64,000 bases of DNA from assembly GCA_963930645.1 (NCBI GenBank), contig OZ005648.1:243203436-243267435 (forward strand), read 5' to 3'. Made by a program: the position numbers and the translations under genes. Below, one piece after another: positions 22,136 through 33,541 of the stretch (its first letter is position 1; each line of letters starts with the position of its first letter). This DNA is from Salticus scenicus. Taxonomy: Eukaryota > Arthropoda > Arachnida > Araneae > Salticidae. Below the pieces are notes generated by a model that searched no databases, had not been told where the DNA came from, and was given only the letters and a program-made list of their open reading frames with translations.

Positions 22136-24252
22136 CAGGGGAGAGTGGGGATGAATGGGACCTTTTTCATGTTTTTACTGATAACGTTCACTATACGTAA
22201 TTCAGAAGTTTGTTACATTGCTCATAAGTACACTTCAGTAATCAGTTATATATAAACATATTAACTTTAATAAAAAATTGTCATTTTTAATTAATAATAA
22301 TTCTTTTTTACATGCATGTGCATTGTCCCACGACATGATTGGGTATGAATGGGGCAGGATTGGAATTAACAAAGAAAACAAAACAAAATGGAAAATAAAT
22401 AAATTTTAAAAGTTAAATTGGCTGATGTAATTAAGCTGATGTATTGACTCAAATTAACGACAAAAGGCGAAAGTCCTTTGGTTCGCATATTCCCTAGTGA
22501 TCTAGGCTTTGGTAATTTAATCTAATAAGATCTAATCTAAAAATAAATAAATAAATAAGACACTAGAAAGAGATGAATCATTATAATAGACTACAAATTA
22601 TCCAGATAAATTTTTGTTTACGGCTGATTGGGAAAAATCAACATTTTGCTCTGTATTGCATTAATCACTAGAAGTTATTTAATTAGCTTGATTGAAATTG
22701 TGATTTTAATCAAATTATTATTAGTTTATTTATTTATTTTTTAATTATTGATTTAAATTTCCTTGAATATATATATATATAGAAAACTATTGACATGAAT
22801 TTATGAATATATAAGTTTCACAGATTAGAAAAACAAAAAGGAGAATTACAAACCAATGCGCAAAATTGCAGCGAAAGGAAATGTAAAACTTAGATGTAGG
22901 GATATATAAATGTAGAAATATATAAACAAATGAATGAAATTAAACCCCAAAAAACACTGAGATCTTCATCAGGGAGGCCCCTCAGTGTAGGGGTGAACGA
23001 GAAGTTTCTGAAAACACAGTAGCTATAAGCTAATAACTATCCTTAGCCCCCAACTTCTCACCAAACATAAAACCACCAATGAAGAGAAATCAAACATATA
23101 TATAATATATAAAACTACTAAACAACTTCATAAAATTATCAAATTGTAGAAGTTACAAAATTACGTCAATTCATTTAAAAAATATATACAATACAATAAA
23201 CAATTACTGAATGTAAACAAGAAAGTATAAAATGAAATAAGAAGATGAAATGAAGGGTGATAATGAAATGAAATGAAGGGTTGTATTCTTATTTCATTTT
23301 ATACTTTCTTGTTTACATTCAGTAATTGTTTATTGTATTGTATATATTTTTTAAATGAATTGATGTAATTTTGTAAATTCTACAATTTGATAATTTTATA
23401 AAGTTTTTTTAGTAGTTTTATATATTATATATGTGTTTAATTTATCTTCAGTTATTGGTGGTTTTCTGTTTGGTGAGAAGTTGGGGGCTAAGGATAGTTA
23501 TTAGCTTATAGCTACTGTCCTTTCAGAAACTTCTCGTTCACCCCTACACTGAGGGGCCTCCCTGATGAAGATCTCAGTGTTTTTTGGGGTTTAATTTCAT
23601 TCATTTGTTTATATATTTCTGCATTTATATATTCCTATATATATATATATATATTAATCATAATTATTATGAACAAAAATCAGAACAATTAATTTCAATA
23701 TATTTTTTTAATAAATTATAATTTTATAATACCATGTTATAACTACTGAACTATAGGTTATAAAAATACTGAAAATTAATTTAAGATTTGTTTTAATATA
23801 ATTATTGTCTACAATTTTAAATTAGCACATAGTGGGGAATGTCCCATTCATCCCCATTCAAACTGTCCCATTTATCCCAACCACCACATGATCATATAAA
23901 ACAAGAAATAGGCTTAAACAACAATTATCAATATTCTTCTTGAATATCATAACCACAATAAAAGATTATGTCTTTTCACCATATAAGAGATATAGTAACT
24001 TTAAGCAAACAGTTAATGTCTTAACTACTACCTAATTGAATCACTAAAAACTTACTTTGTCATCTGAAAAAGACACTTTAATTTTTTTCTGCTCTTCTAT
24101 GGATAGTACAATTCTGAAACTGTACTTGAAGAATGACATCAGTGCTGCCATATATCAGAAAAATTGTCAAGTTTCCAGTGCTTGCAAAAAATAAAATTTT
24201 TGCTATTGTACCATTCAAATTGCAAACAATTATTTATTGTGCCACTCTCCCC
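22136..24252. mobile_element. TIR element with TGGG/CCCA subterminal words
   Basis: GGGGAGAGTGG at 22139-22149 is mirrored by CCACTCTCCCC at 24242-24252. Subterminal words such as GGGGATGAATGGGA (left) and TCCCATTCATCCCC (right, near 23847) are also inverted. Beyond these, AATGACGTCA (22113 region) and TGACGTCATT (24280 region) are shared by both flanks, so the true ends may lie some 30-45 bp further out. There is no coding sequence. A 741 bp palindrome occupies the middle. Confidence 0.6.
22897..23637. repeat. 741 bp palindrome with ~345 bp arms
   Basis: Left arm 22897 to about 23244, right arm about 23286 to 23637, spacer about 41 bp of GATGAAATGAAGG repeats. The arms agree almost throughout, including AACTTCTCACCAAACA, TCTGAAAGGACAG-like and CACTGAGATCTTCATCAGGG stretches. 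Within each arm ACACTGAG and CTCAGTGT form an 8 bp hairpin stem. It has the form of a foldback or long-TIR MITE nested in the larger element. Confidence 0.8.
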
Positions 24253-24564
24253 AACTTCATTCTTGAGATTTTCTGAAAGTGACGTCATTCTAACATGTTA
24301 TACAAATTTTTTTTATTTTAATTATATTAAGACACTACGTTAATTTCAGGTATTCTCAATAAAAGTTTTAAATTGCATGTATTGTTTTGACTAAAGTGTA
24401 ACTTTATAACGTTTATTTTAATCGTTTCACCGTTTTTTTATTTTCGAATTTTTAAAAGAGAATATATGCATTAGAAGTAGCCTACATATCTAATATGATG
24501 TTTCTAGCTACAATTTCACTATATAAATAATACAAGAATATGATTTTCTAGAGTACTTTACCTC
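24253..24564. other. No gene seen
   Basis: AT-rich flank before the copia element; nothing supported. Confidence 0.45.
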
Positions 24565-24569
24565 AGCCC
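24565..24569. repeat. Copia target-site duplication, left (AGCCC)
   Basis: AGCCC directly before the left LTR is repeated directly after the right LTR (29857-29861). Five bp is the usual Ty1/copia length. Confidence 0.9.
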
Positions 24570-25101
24570 TGTTGAAAAATATAACAATTAATTATCTGCT
24601 TAATATATTTCACAGACTATCAAAACATTTTACTTTCGATTCGAACTGTGAAAAGAAACAAATGAGGCATCTGCGCATGCCTACGAAACCGCTCGCACCT
24701 GCATCAGTGTACATGTAATATTTTCATCTGTAGTCGTAATGTAGATCTCCTAATGTTCGAAGCGTTTAGTAGCTCCGTAACTTAAACTTATGCTTTTTAT
24801 TTTTTTTTTTATTCTTTTATTAAATATTTTAAAGACACAAAGTCATCTCGTAATTGAGTATGCTGAATCATTTGAATCTAATGGATATTTTCTTTATAGA
24901 AGAGTTTATAATGATTTAGCTGTCTAAACAAGAATATAAAGATCGGATGCTAAATTGACGAATACTGGTAAGAAGATTTTCTTAATTATAATTACCTGTA
25001 AAATATTTTATCGAAATATATATATAATTAAAATAAATATGTGTGACATCTGCGTTATTATAAAATAATATTCTGTGCTATCGAGGTGTTTTAAAAGAAA
25101 G
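24570..25101 (+). repeat. Copia 5' LTR
   Basis: Starts TGTTGAAAAATATA and aligns end to end with 29330-29856. By eye there are about ten substitutions, a small indel near the left end (ACAATTAATTATC against AGAATTATC) and an indel in a T run. It includes TATTTTTTTTTTATTC and ATAAAATAATA words that may serve as promoter and polyadenylation signals, but I cannot place a start site. The last two bases are AG where the 3' LTR has CA. Confidence 0.9.
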
Positions 25102-25112
25102 ATTATGAGCAC
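25098..25112 (+). promoter_or_regulatory. Likely primer-binding site
   Basis: Directly behind the LTR the sequence reads AGATTATGAG. This equals ten bases of the complement of the anticodon arm of animal elongator tRNA-Met. Use of an internal tRNA-Met fragment is known for copia-type elements; Drosophila copia uses the initiator tRNA, with a related sequence that fits less well here. Confidence 0.5.
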
Positions 25113-25256
25113 AAAACAAAAAATGATGTTACACTTTCTATATATATAAATTCATTTATATAAATATAAGAAAAGTATAGTATTCTATTTTAAGATAATA
25201 TGAAGTGGAATATGTTAAAAATACAAAAAATAATAAATGAATTGAAATAAATTTCG

Positions 25257-25258
<2 letters not shown>

Positions 25259-25288
<30 letters not shown>
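25259..25288 (+). repeat. A-tract in copia leader
   Basis: About 29 A residues between the LTR and gag. It is unusual inside a retrotransposon leader and may be slippage. Confidence 0.7.
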
Positions 25289-25289
<1 letters not shown>

Positions 25290-25458
25290 CATCTGTTCTA
25301 AATACAACTGAAACCAAAAGTTTTGGTTTGAAAAATATATGTGTTCTAGAAACAAAAAGAAAGAAAAGAAAAAATTCAATTGAATTGTAATTAAGTATAA
25401 TAAGAAAAGAAATATTATATAATCAAAATATTTGCAGTGATTAAATAATAAAGTTAAA

Positions 25459-26712
25459 ATGGCTTTTGCAAAAGATGTTTCAATCATCGACAAATTGAAT
25501 TCCACGAATTACGATTTATGGAAGTTCAAAATAGAAATGATGCTATGTAAGGAAAATTTGTTTGAATTGATAACAGACGAACCTCCAAATCCTATCACTA
25601 ATGAGTGGACAATAAAGGATCGCAAAGCCAAAGCGATTATTAATTTATCGGTAGAAGACGATCAAATCGTACACATTAAAAATCTCACGACAGCTAGGCA
25701 AACGTGGGACACTTTGAAAAGAATTCACGAGCGTTCGAATTTATCAAGCAAATTATTTTTATTGAGAAATTTATATTCTGCTAAACTAGCAGAGGGTGAA
25801 AACCTATCTCAACATCTAACGTACATATATCAGATCCGTGATAGACTGACCGCTATAGGTGAAGTGATAAATGATGAGCACATATAAGCTCTTATGCTAT
25901 GCTCACTTCCTCCAAGTTTCGGTACCTTGATTACTGCAATTGAATCTAGAGATCAGGAAGACTTGACCCCAGAATTCATTAAGGGAAAGTTACTAGACGA
26001 AGATCTAAAAAGATCAGAAAACAATCAAACAAATAATGAAAGCGCATATAAAATGCACATTAAAAATAAAACACCACCACGAAAGTTTTGCAATTATTGC
26101 AAAAAGAGTTCGCATAATAAAAGCGATTGTTGGCATTTAAAAAATAAAGAAAGCAATGAATATAAACACAAAGAGAATAATGACTACAAAAATTCAAATA
26201 ACTATCAAAGCAATTTCTACAGTCGCAATAAATATAAAAACAAACAAAGATCAAATATGATACAAGAAACGGAAATTAAAATGAAAAATCTAACTTTTGT
26301 GGTAGGAAATTCAAACAGAGACTCGTTCATTGTAGACAGCGGGAGTTCAAGCCATGTATGCAACAGTATAAAAAGGTTCATATCATTTAAAAACAATGAT
26401 AAAACACAAGTTATGTTAGCCAATGGTCAATCAGTAATCTCACAAGGTTGTGGAGATGTAAAAATAGAAGTGAGAAATTCTAAAAACGAAACCAAACACA
26501 TTATACTCAAAGACACTCTATTTATTCCTGAAATTGCCACAAATTTAATTTCAATAAAAAAGGCAACCGAGAATGGTTGTCAGGCAATATTTAAAGAGAA
26601 CACTTGTGAAATTAAATTTAAAAACAAAGAATACATTTTTGCGACAGTAGCTGACAATTTGTATGAAGTTAAAACAAATGATAACATAGAAGAAAAAATA
26701 AACATGACATGA
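25459..26712 (+). pseudogene. Gag and protease portion
   Basis: The first stop (TAA, 25885-25887) falls about 142 codons into Gag, directly before LMLCSLPPSFGTLI, a conserved copia Gag segment (UBN2-type), and the frame continues unchanged after it. The zinc knuckle lies about 210 codons in. The region behind it is rich in Asn and Lys. The protease Asp-Ser-Gly triad is intact. The second stop, TGA at 26710-26712, ends this part. Confidence 0.9.
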
Positions 26713-28107
26713 ACTTGCGACAATAAAAATTGTGTTAAACTATGGCACAGTATATTAGGACACAAAAATATCGCACAAATAAAAGAACTCGTCAGTAAGG
26801 AAATGGCAATGGGAATTAAACTGAACAATTGTAAACACGATGATAATTGTGAAATTTGTATTATGTCAAAATTGGAAAACGACTCATAACCCAAAGTAGC
26901 TACACACAAGACAAAACAAACATTAGATATAATACATTCTGACCTTTGTGGGCCATTCCAGGCACCTACGGTGGGTGGAAAAAGTTACTTTTTCTCTTTC
27001 ATCGACGACTATAGCCGCTACACTTATATATATCTGTTGAAAAATAAATATGAAGCTTTAGAAGCTTTCAGAAATTACCATGCACTCACTTCCAATATAT
27101 TTGGAAGAAAAATTAAAATTTTGCATTCTGACAATGGTGGTGAATATATGAATAAAGAGTTTGAAAAATTTCTTCAAAATGAGGGTATACAACACCAACT
27201 GATTGTGCCCCATTGTTCTCAACAGAACGGCGTGGCGGAAAGGAAAAACCGTACTTTAGTCGAAGTGACCAGATGCATGTTAAATGAAAGTCAATTAAAC
27301 AAAAACTTTTGGGGAGAAGTTTTAATGACAGCAAACTATTTACAAAACAGACTACCAACAAGTACCCGTGAAAAGACACCATATGAGCTTTGGACTTGTA
27401 TGAAACCGGACCTCTCAAAATTACGAACATTTGGCTGCAAAGCTTATGTTTATGTGAACAAAACTGATAGAAAAAAGTTAGACAATAAGGCGAAGCGTGG
27501 AATTTTCATGGGTTATGATCTAAAAAGTAAAGGATATAGAATGTATGTAAATAAAAACATAAAAATCTGCAGAACAGTAAAATTCCTCGAAGAGCATGAA
27601 ACTCACGAACATTCTCGAAACATTGACCAAAATGCAATTAATGAAGAATCTAAAATTCCTGTTATTCTAAACAATGAAAATGATGTAACCGAAGAACACA
27701 ATGAAATACAGAATACACAAACCCTAAGGAGGTCAGATAGAATAAACAAAGGGGTACCACCTGAACGTTTTGTTTTTCTGTCAACTAATACAAGTTATAT
27801 TGAACCGAAAACATTTGACGATATAGTAAACATGAAAAATCCTATTGAGAAAGAAAAATGGTTAGAAGCAGCGGAAGAAGAAATAAAATCATTAAATAAA
27901 AATGAAACGTGGGATCTTGTTGATCCTCCACCTAATACACACATTGTTTGCTCTAAATGGGCTTTTAAAGCAAAATACAATGACTCAGGCAAAATTGAAA
28001 AATACAAAGCACGTCTCGTGGCAAGAGGTTTTAGTCAAAGTATGGAACTGATTATGATGAGACTTTTGCCCCAGTGGCTTCTCATACAACGATCAGAACC
28101 TTTTTGA
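26713..28107 (+). pseudogene. Integrase and start of reverse transcriptase
   Basis: Opens with the zinc-binding pre-integrase segment (WHSILGHKN, then CEICIMSK). A TAA at 26887 splits it from the catalytic core. The core has D (26941, HSDLCGPF), D (27130, HSDNGGEY) and E (27238, NGVAERKNRT). The copia-specific tail with LRTFGCKAYVYV and GIFMGYD follows. Reverse transcriptase begins near 27835 (KWLEAAEEEIKSL, WAFKAKY, YKARLVARGFSQ) and leaves the frame near 28035. Confidence 0.92.
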
Positions 28108-29308
28108 TAAATGCATTATACAAAAATTTGCAGTTAACTCACGTTGACGTGAAATCCGCTTTCCTACATGGAGAATTAGAAGAAGACAAGAGAAAAAGGT
28201 CTGCAAATTACGAAAAGCCATATATGGCCTCAAACAAGCAGCCAGGTCTTGGAATACCAAAATCAATGATACACTAATCAAATTAAATTTTACTGCCTGT
28301 GAATCAGGCAAATCTTTATACAAAAGGACAAAAGACAATAATACAGTTTACTTACATATATATGTCGATGACATATTGTTGGCAGGAAACAAAAATGAAA
28401 TATACGAAGTAATAAAGGAACTTGAAAACGAAATCGAAATCACAAATCTAGGTCAAGTAAACAAATACTTAGGAATACAAATAGAAAGAGGTGATAATGG
28501 GACATTAGCTATACATCAGAAAAATAAAATAAATGAACTTGTAAGGAAATTTAATTTGCAAGATTCCAAACCAGTTAACACACCACTTGATCCAGGATAC
28601 CAGAAAGATGATAAAATTAAAAATATTCTACCAAATAACACCAAATATCGGCAAGCTGTAGGAGCTTTGTTGTATATAGCAACGTTAAGCAGACCGGACA
28701 TCTCGGCAGCAGTTAATATACTTAGTCGTAGAAATGAACAACCTAGAGAAAAGGATTGGGAAGCCGCAAAAAGGGTAATTAAATACTTAAACACTACTAA
28801 TGACTATAAATTAAAATATAATGTTGATCAAGAACGTATTTTAAAAGTTTTTGCTGACGCTGACTTGGCAAATGGCACACTTGATAGAAAATCTACAAGT
28901 GGTAATATATACTTTGTTGGCAAAAACCCGATTAACTGGACATCCAAGAAACAGAACTGCATAGCACTGTCAACAGCTGAAGCTGAGTATATCTCGGCTG
29001 GAAATGCAGCAAAGGAAACAATATCAATATTAAAACTACTAAAAGATCTTGATATGGAACAAAAACAACCAATCGTTATTTATGAAGACAACCAGGCCTG
29101 TATTAAACTCACTGAATCTGATAAGTACCAAAGTCGCACGAAACATATAGATGTGAAATATCATTTAATTAAACAGTTGTGCGAGCAAGGAATTATTAAA
29201 TTGAAATATATCTCAAGCAAGGATATGATTGCCGATTTGCTCACTAAGGCACTACCGAAAGCGGCATTCATTAAACACAGAGATAAACTGCAACTTATTA
29301 AAACTTAA
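28040..29308 (+). pseudogene. Reverse transcriptase and RNase H
   Basis: After the frameshift the chain continues in another frame as FAPVASHTTIRTFL and VDVKSAFLHGELEED. Next comes a loss of roughly 20-30 residues relative to usual copia spacing, then in a third frame CKLRKAIYGLKQAARSW and YVDDILLAGN. RNase H acidic residues are visible: Asp in ADADLAN, Glu in STAEAEY and Asp in YEDNQACI. The end, RTKHIDVKYHLIK then DLLTKAL, is typical. Confidence 0.9.
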
Positions 29309-29317
29309 TATATATTG

Positions 29318-29329
29318 TGCAAGGTGGAG
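29318..29329 (+). promoter_or_regulatory. Polypurine tract
   Basis: AAGGTGGAG immediately before the right LTR start TGTTG is the expected plus-strand primer site of the element. Confidence 0.75.
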
Positions 29330-29856
29330 TGTTGAAAAATATAAGAATTATCTGCCCAATATATTTCACAGACTATCAAAACATTTTACTTTCGATTCGA
29401 ACTGTGAAAAGAAACAAATGAGGCATCTGCGCATGCCTACGAAACCGCTCGCACCTGCATCAGTGTACATGTAATATTTTCATCTGTAGTCGTAATGTAG
29501 ATCTTCTAATGTTCGAAACGTTTAGTAGCTCCGTAACTTAAACTTATGTTTTTTATTTTTTTTTTATTCTTTTATTAAATATTTTAAAGACACAAAGTCA
29601 TCTCGTAATTGAGTATGCTGAATCATTTGAATCTAATGGATATTTTCTTTATAGAAGAGTTTATAATGATTTAGCTGTCTAAATAAGAATATAAAGATCG
29701 GATGCTAAATTGACGAATGCAGGTAAGAAGATTTTCTTAATTATAATTACCTGTAAAATATTTTATCGAAATATATATATAATTAAAATAAATATGTGTG
29801 ACATCTGCGTTATTATAAAATAATATTCTGTGCTATCGAGGTATTTTAAAAGAACA
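29330..29856 (+). repeat. Copia 3' LTR
   Basis: Begins TGTTGAAAAATATA, ends AAAAGAACA and is followed by the AGCCC duplication. It closely matches the 5' LTR. The transcript polyadenylation site should lie here, but I cannot place it. Confidence 0.9.
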
Positions 29857-29861
29857 AGCCC

Positions 29862-30924
29862 TTCCATTGTGCATGCGCTAGAATAACAAACTGACACAGT
29901 ACTTCAAAACTGGTTATAAACAGTGCATTAGTATTGGTTGAAATCGGTTCAGTGGTTTGGGAAGAAAGGTAATATATATCCACACACGCACATACAATTA
30001 CTTTCTTTTAGATTAGAATTAAGATTTCTATTTAGATTATCATTAGCAACACTCCATTAGACATTTTACAATATTTAAAAAGTTTTTAAAATTTAATTTT
30101 TTCCTAATGTTACAGAAAAATAAATAAATAAATAAAATAAAACCATCGTGACAGTTTCACACATTAAAAATTTACAATGTCATTACAATTGTCTATATAA
30201 AACTTCTACGTGCACTTAAAGCCGAATACTTTAAGTATTGTATATTTTTTTATCAACTGAAACATGTGAAGGATATCTAAATAGTTTCTAATAAAAAAAT
30301 TTCCTACCAATTTTTTCAGATTATTTTTTAGTATAATTATATGTAACAAAACGTTATTTTTATTTATAATTCGCAGAATAATCATTCACAGTCTTTTAAC
30401 AAAAAGAATATCTTATCTCAATGAATTAAAATAGAACAAATTAGAGAATAAATCTTTTCCAACATAATCAAAGAAATCTGGGATAATAATTTCTTGAGCA
30501 GATTATTAAATTAAATTATTAATAATTATTCTATAAAATTTTATAAGCATTGATTCTAACAATAGGCCCAATCTTCAATTGAGATGTACTTGTAAGTGCC
30601 TATTATACATCAAGAATCAGAGATGGCTTCATGTACAATGCGTCGCACCTCAACGGGAAGGGTATTCATATGAACCTAATGGATGAATCATCCTCATGAC
30701 TTATAGGAAAAAGAAAAATTACCTTTTCAGCATTTAAGAAATAATGGATGAATGGTAAATTTGCTATGAAGGTAAATTTGTTATGAATGGTAAATTTGCC
30801 GAGAACTATGCATTTTCATTTCGATCTGAGTAATTTATTATAATTAATTCATTTAACAATATATTTATTTAAATATTTTACTTGTATATAAGATTATGCT
30901 TACTAACAATATTTTTAACATAAA
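29862..30924. other. No gene seen; old repeat traces
   Basis: The words GTTGAAATCGGTTCAGTGG near 29938 look like an old dispersed repeat. At 30674-30765 the sequence resembles 18003-18100. No coding frame supported. Confidence 0.4.
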
Positions 30925-31439
30925 GTAAAAGCACCAGTAGTGGACCCTGTACCAGTAGTGGACGCTTTTAAATCTAAACTCGGAAAATAAGCTTTCTAAT
31001 CCTTCTGAAGGTTCAAGCAATGTTCAGGAAGGAAGTTATAGTCCTCTACTATTAATGCCTGTAACTACAAATAATTCTGGCCATCAGTTTTAAAATAACG
31101 TTAGTTTAACTAAAAAAAATATGCACTTTTTGTGATTTTGCTGTTTTTACTAATCGTTTTGAATAAGAAAAGAAAATTTTGTTTGCTTTGCCTTTGCTTA
31201 TTTTTACCTGATTTCTTTTACCTTTTGCTTTCATATGACTAAAATAACTGCAGAATTCATTTATTGTGCTGTTTTTTAAATCTTGTATTAACATATAGTA
31301 TTTTTACGGGTGTCCACTAGTGGTTCCAAAAAAGTCATCATAACCAGTAGCGGACAGGTCTGTCCACTACTGGTTCATTTAACTTTGAAGATCAGGTCCA
31401 GTAGCAGACACAGCTTTTTAATGTCCCAAATTTAGAGTT

Positions 31440-31605
31440 GAATTGAGTGTTTTAATGCCGCACTAAAGCTAAGCATTGAGCAATTGGCGATGGTTTGGGA
31501 TTCACTCCTAGGAGTGGTAAGGAGACATGTCATCAAAATTTTGATCTTCTGCGGAGAGGATGGTTTCCATGCTTTCCCAAATTTAGAAGGCGAAACAAAA
31601 TGGGA
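31440..31605 (-). repeat. SINE body fragment 1
   Basis: Contains CAATTGGCGATGGTTTGGGA, GGAGACATGTCATCAAAATT and TTCTGCGGAGAGGATGG, the same ordered words as the fuller copy at 32486-32795. The tRNA-derived head is missing. Confidence 0.6.
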
Positions 31606-31769
31606 ATTCACTTGAATCATGAGATAATATCAAGAAAAATTTCTGTTACTTTATTTACGATTTATTTTCTTGTTTCTATATTGGACTAGATTCGTTAAAT
31701 TCGGTTCCCGTTGAAACAACGACATTGACATAGCATACCCGTGGTCAGTATTTAGAGGATTGGGGAAAA

Positions 31770-31875
31770 GGGAATTTTATGTTGCACTAGTGCCACATGT
31801 TGGACAATTGGCAACGGCCTGGAACTCATTCCTAAGGTTAATCCGAAGACATTTGTTGACTACAGAGGTTTAATT
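31770..31875 (-). repeat. SINE body fragment 2
   Basis: Contains TTGCACTAGTGCCACATG, CAATTGGCAACGGCCTGGAA and CCGAAGACAT in the order of the family. More diverged than fragment 1. Confidence 0.5.
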
Positions 31876-31934
31876 TGTATTTAAAGAAGGAGGACATTGG
31901 TATTTAGAGAATTATATCTCTCATCATTGTTTTA

Positions 31935-32101
31935 CAGTCGGTAACAAAAGTCTTCGAACACTAGCAAAAATTCCTATCTAAAAAAAGTACACTTAATAAA
32001 GTTTTGTTAAATAAATCCTTGTCCAATCCTGTTCGTAATCAGTCTAAAAACAGGATTCGACAAGGATTTATTTAACAAAGGAGACTTTTCGTTACCGACT
32101 G
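31935..32101. mobile_element. Hairpin MITE, Tc1/mariner type, copy 2
   Basis: Begins CAGTCGGTAACAAAAGTC and ends TTCGTTACCGACTG, with TA on each side. It matches the MITE at 618-830 but has lost part of the right arm. It is nested in the TIR element at 30925-33225, so it is younger than that element. Confidence 0.85.
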
Positions 32102-32485
32102 TACGTAAGGTCTGAGAGAATGGCGTGGCCGTGCGTTTAATAGTTATGTTCCATCAAGTTATCTATTTCACGTGAAAAAAGTCGTAGTACATAAAGATGA
32201 GCAAGTCCTTTCGTACAAGAACAAAATGTGACGGTTGAGCAAAATGTGGATGACTCCCAAATCATCGCAAATAGCCAAGTACGTACTTGCACAGCGACAT
32301 CAAACACACTCAACTTCAACGTCTCTAAATTGCTGAGATTGGAATTGGACACTTTAAGATATTTTCACCCATAGATTCAGTAATTACAATCCCTTCACGA
32401 TTTTGAATAATAAATGTACGAATACTAAGGCAACCATATTTTCTAAGAGAAAAGTGGGAACAAATTAACACGGCGTCTCTAATTT

Positions 32486-32795
32486 AAAAATATGATTGGT
32501 GGATTGAGTTTAACGTTGCACTAGCACTGCGCTATGAATAATTGGCGACGGTTTGGGACGCACCTATAAAGATAGTCCGGAGATATGCCGTCACAATTTT
32601 TGATTATTTACGGAGGGCATGGCTCCCCGCTTCGGTGACCTCCAGAGGTATAATTTAGATTGGAACATGGAGGAAATTGCGGCCACGACGAATTTTACGT
32701 GCACACGACGGTATTTGACCAGCTCGAGTGTCGAATCGAACCTGCAGTCTTACAATTACAAGCAAAGCGCTCTACCGACCAGGCTATTCAAAATA
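32486..32795 (-). repeat. tRNA-derived SINE, nearly complete
   Basis: On the minus strand a tRNA-like head with A box TAGCCTGGTCGGTAGAGCGC (about 32766-32786) and B box GGTTCGATTC (32733-32742) leads into a body ending with GGTCACCGAAGCGGGGAGCC, CCAAACCGTCGCCAATTATT and GTGCTAGTGCAACG. Three or four headless pieces of the same body occur elsewhere in the window (31440, 31770, 51649, 53090). No poly-A tail is evident. A chance open frame over its middle (32619-32951) is not a gene. Confidence 0.7.
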
Positions 32796-33225
32796 AGAAA
32801 TGGTGACAAAAATAGTACTTTAAAAACTGCACTATCATCAATTTCAAATTATAACTTGCTACAAAAGCTCTATTTTGGAAAAAAAGTTTATGCATGGAAA
32901 AGAAAAAAACTACAAAATGTGGGAATTGTCCCCACAAAATGGAGAAGTTAGGTCACCGTAATTTTAAAGCAAAAGTTCAAAGGGACCCACTACTGGAACA
33001 AAGAAGGGTCCACTACTGGGTTTTAGTGTGTCCACTACTGGTTCATTTCAAGCTCTTGCGATTTTTGTTTTTTACATATGTAAATGCAACATCTAGCAGT
33101 TTTCGTAATACAGTCATGTAAAAAATGAGTAAAACATTAATTATTTTTTGCATCTCTAAAATTTAGAAAATTACACAAAAAATGGCTAGAAGATGTCCTT
33201 AAAGTGTCCACTACTGGTGCTTTTA

Positions 33226-33541
33226 CCTTAATAAGATTTCTCTGGTATATTAATAAGCATAGACAAATAAATCATAGAAAAATAAAAAAAATGAGAATGT
33301 TGGAAATGTTGGAAATGTTACAGTACATCTGTGTTAGCTTACAAGACAGTTTGAAAACAATTGAGGCATTTTCATGTCCTAAAGTTTGGGTTTTATTTAA
33401 AATTTAATAAATTTACCCAAAACATTGATATTCTCATTCTATACTTTTTGATTAACTATTTTTGAATCTTTTTCATATCAAAGTAGAATCTATATTAAGT
33501 ACAGTGGGGATATAAAAACACTGTATATGTAGTTAAAATTT
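33226..33541. other. No gene seen
   Basis: AT-rich spacer; nothing supported. Confidence 0.45.

Larger units (their letters stand above)
25459..29308 (+). pseudogene. Ty1/copia gag-pol, broken by stops and frameshifts
   Basis: Single-frame Gag-Pol polyprotein of a copia retrotransposon. The start ATG follows the leader and gives MAFAKDVSIIDKLNSTNYDL, the usual copia Gag opening (LNxxNYxxW). Order: Gag with zinc knuckle CNYCKKSSHNKSDC (26089-26130); protease DSGS (Asp at 26335); GAG-pre-integrase; integrase with D at 26941, D at 27130 and E at 27238 (DD35E); reverse transcriptase with YVDD at 28361-28372; RNase H (ADADL, STAEAEY, YEDNQA) to TAA at 29306. Breaks: in-frame stops at 25885, 26710 and 26887; a frameshift near 28035; a short deletion plus frame change near 28185-28195 in reverse transcriptase. 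Domains are otherwise well preserved, so loss is recent. It cannot move by its own protein. Confidence 0.95.
30925..33225. mobile_element. TIR element with repeated CCAGTAGTGGAC motifs
   Basis: Left end GTAAAAGCACCAGTAGTGGA and right end TCCACTACTGGTGCTTTTAC are exact inverted repeats of about 21 bp. The core CAGTAGTGGAC or its complement recurs at about 30951, 31316 (variant), 31347 (variant), 31362, 31394 (variant), 32986, 33010, 33030 and 33208, clustered within 0.5 kb of both ends. Subterminal repeats of this kind are often transposase-binding sites. No transposase frame is recognisable. It carries a MITE and SINE pieces. The target duplication is unclear, so the superfamily is unknown. 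Confidence 0.7.

Noticed and set aside
25215..25505. Phe-rich minus-strand frame at copia gag
   Set aside because: Antisense shadow of the leader A-tract and gag.
32619..32951. 110-codon open frame with ATG
   Set aside because: It spans the SINE body and tRNA-like head and shows no known domain.
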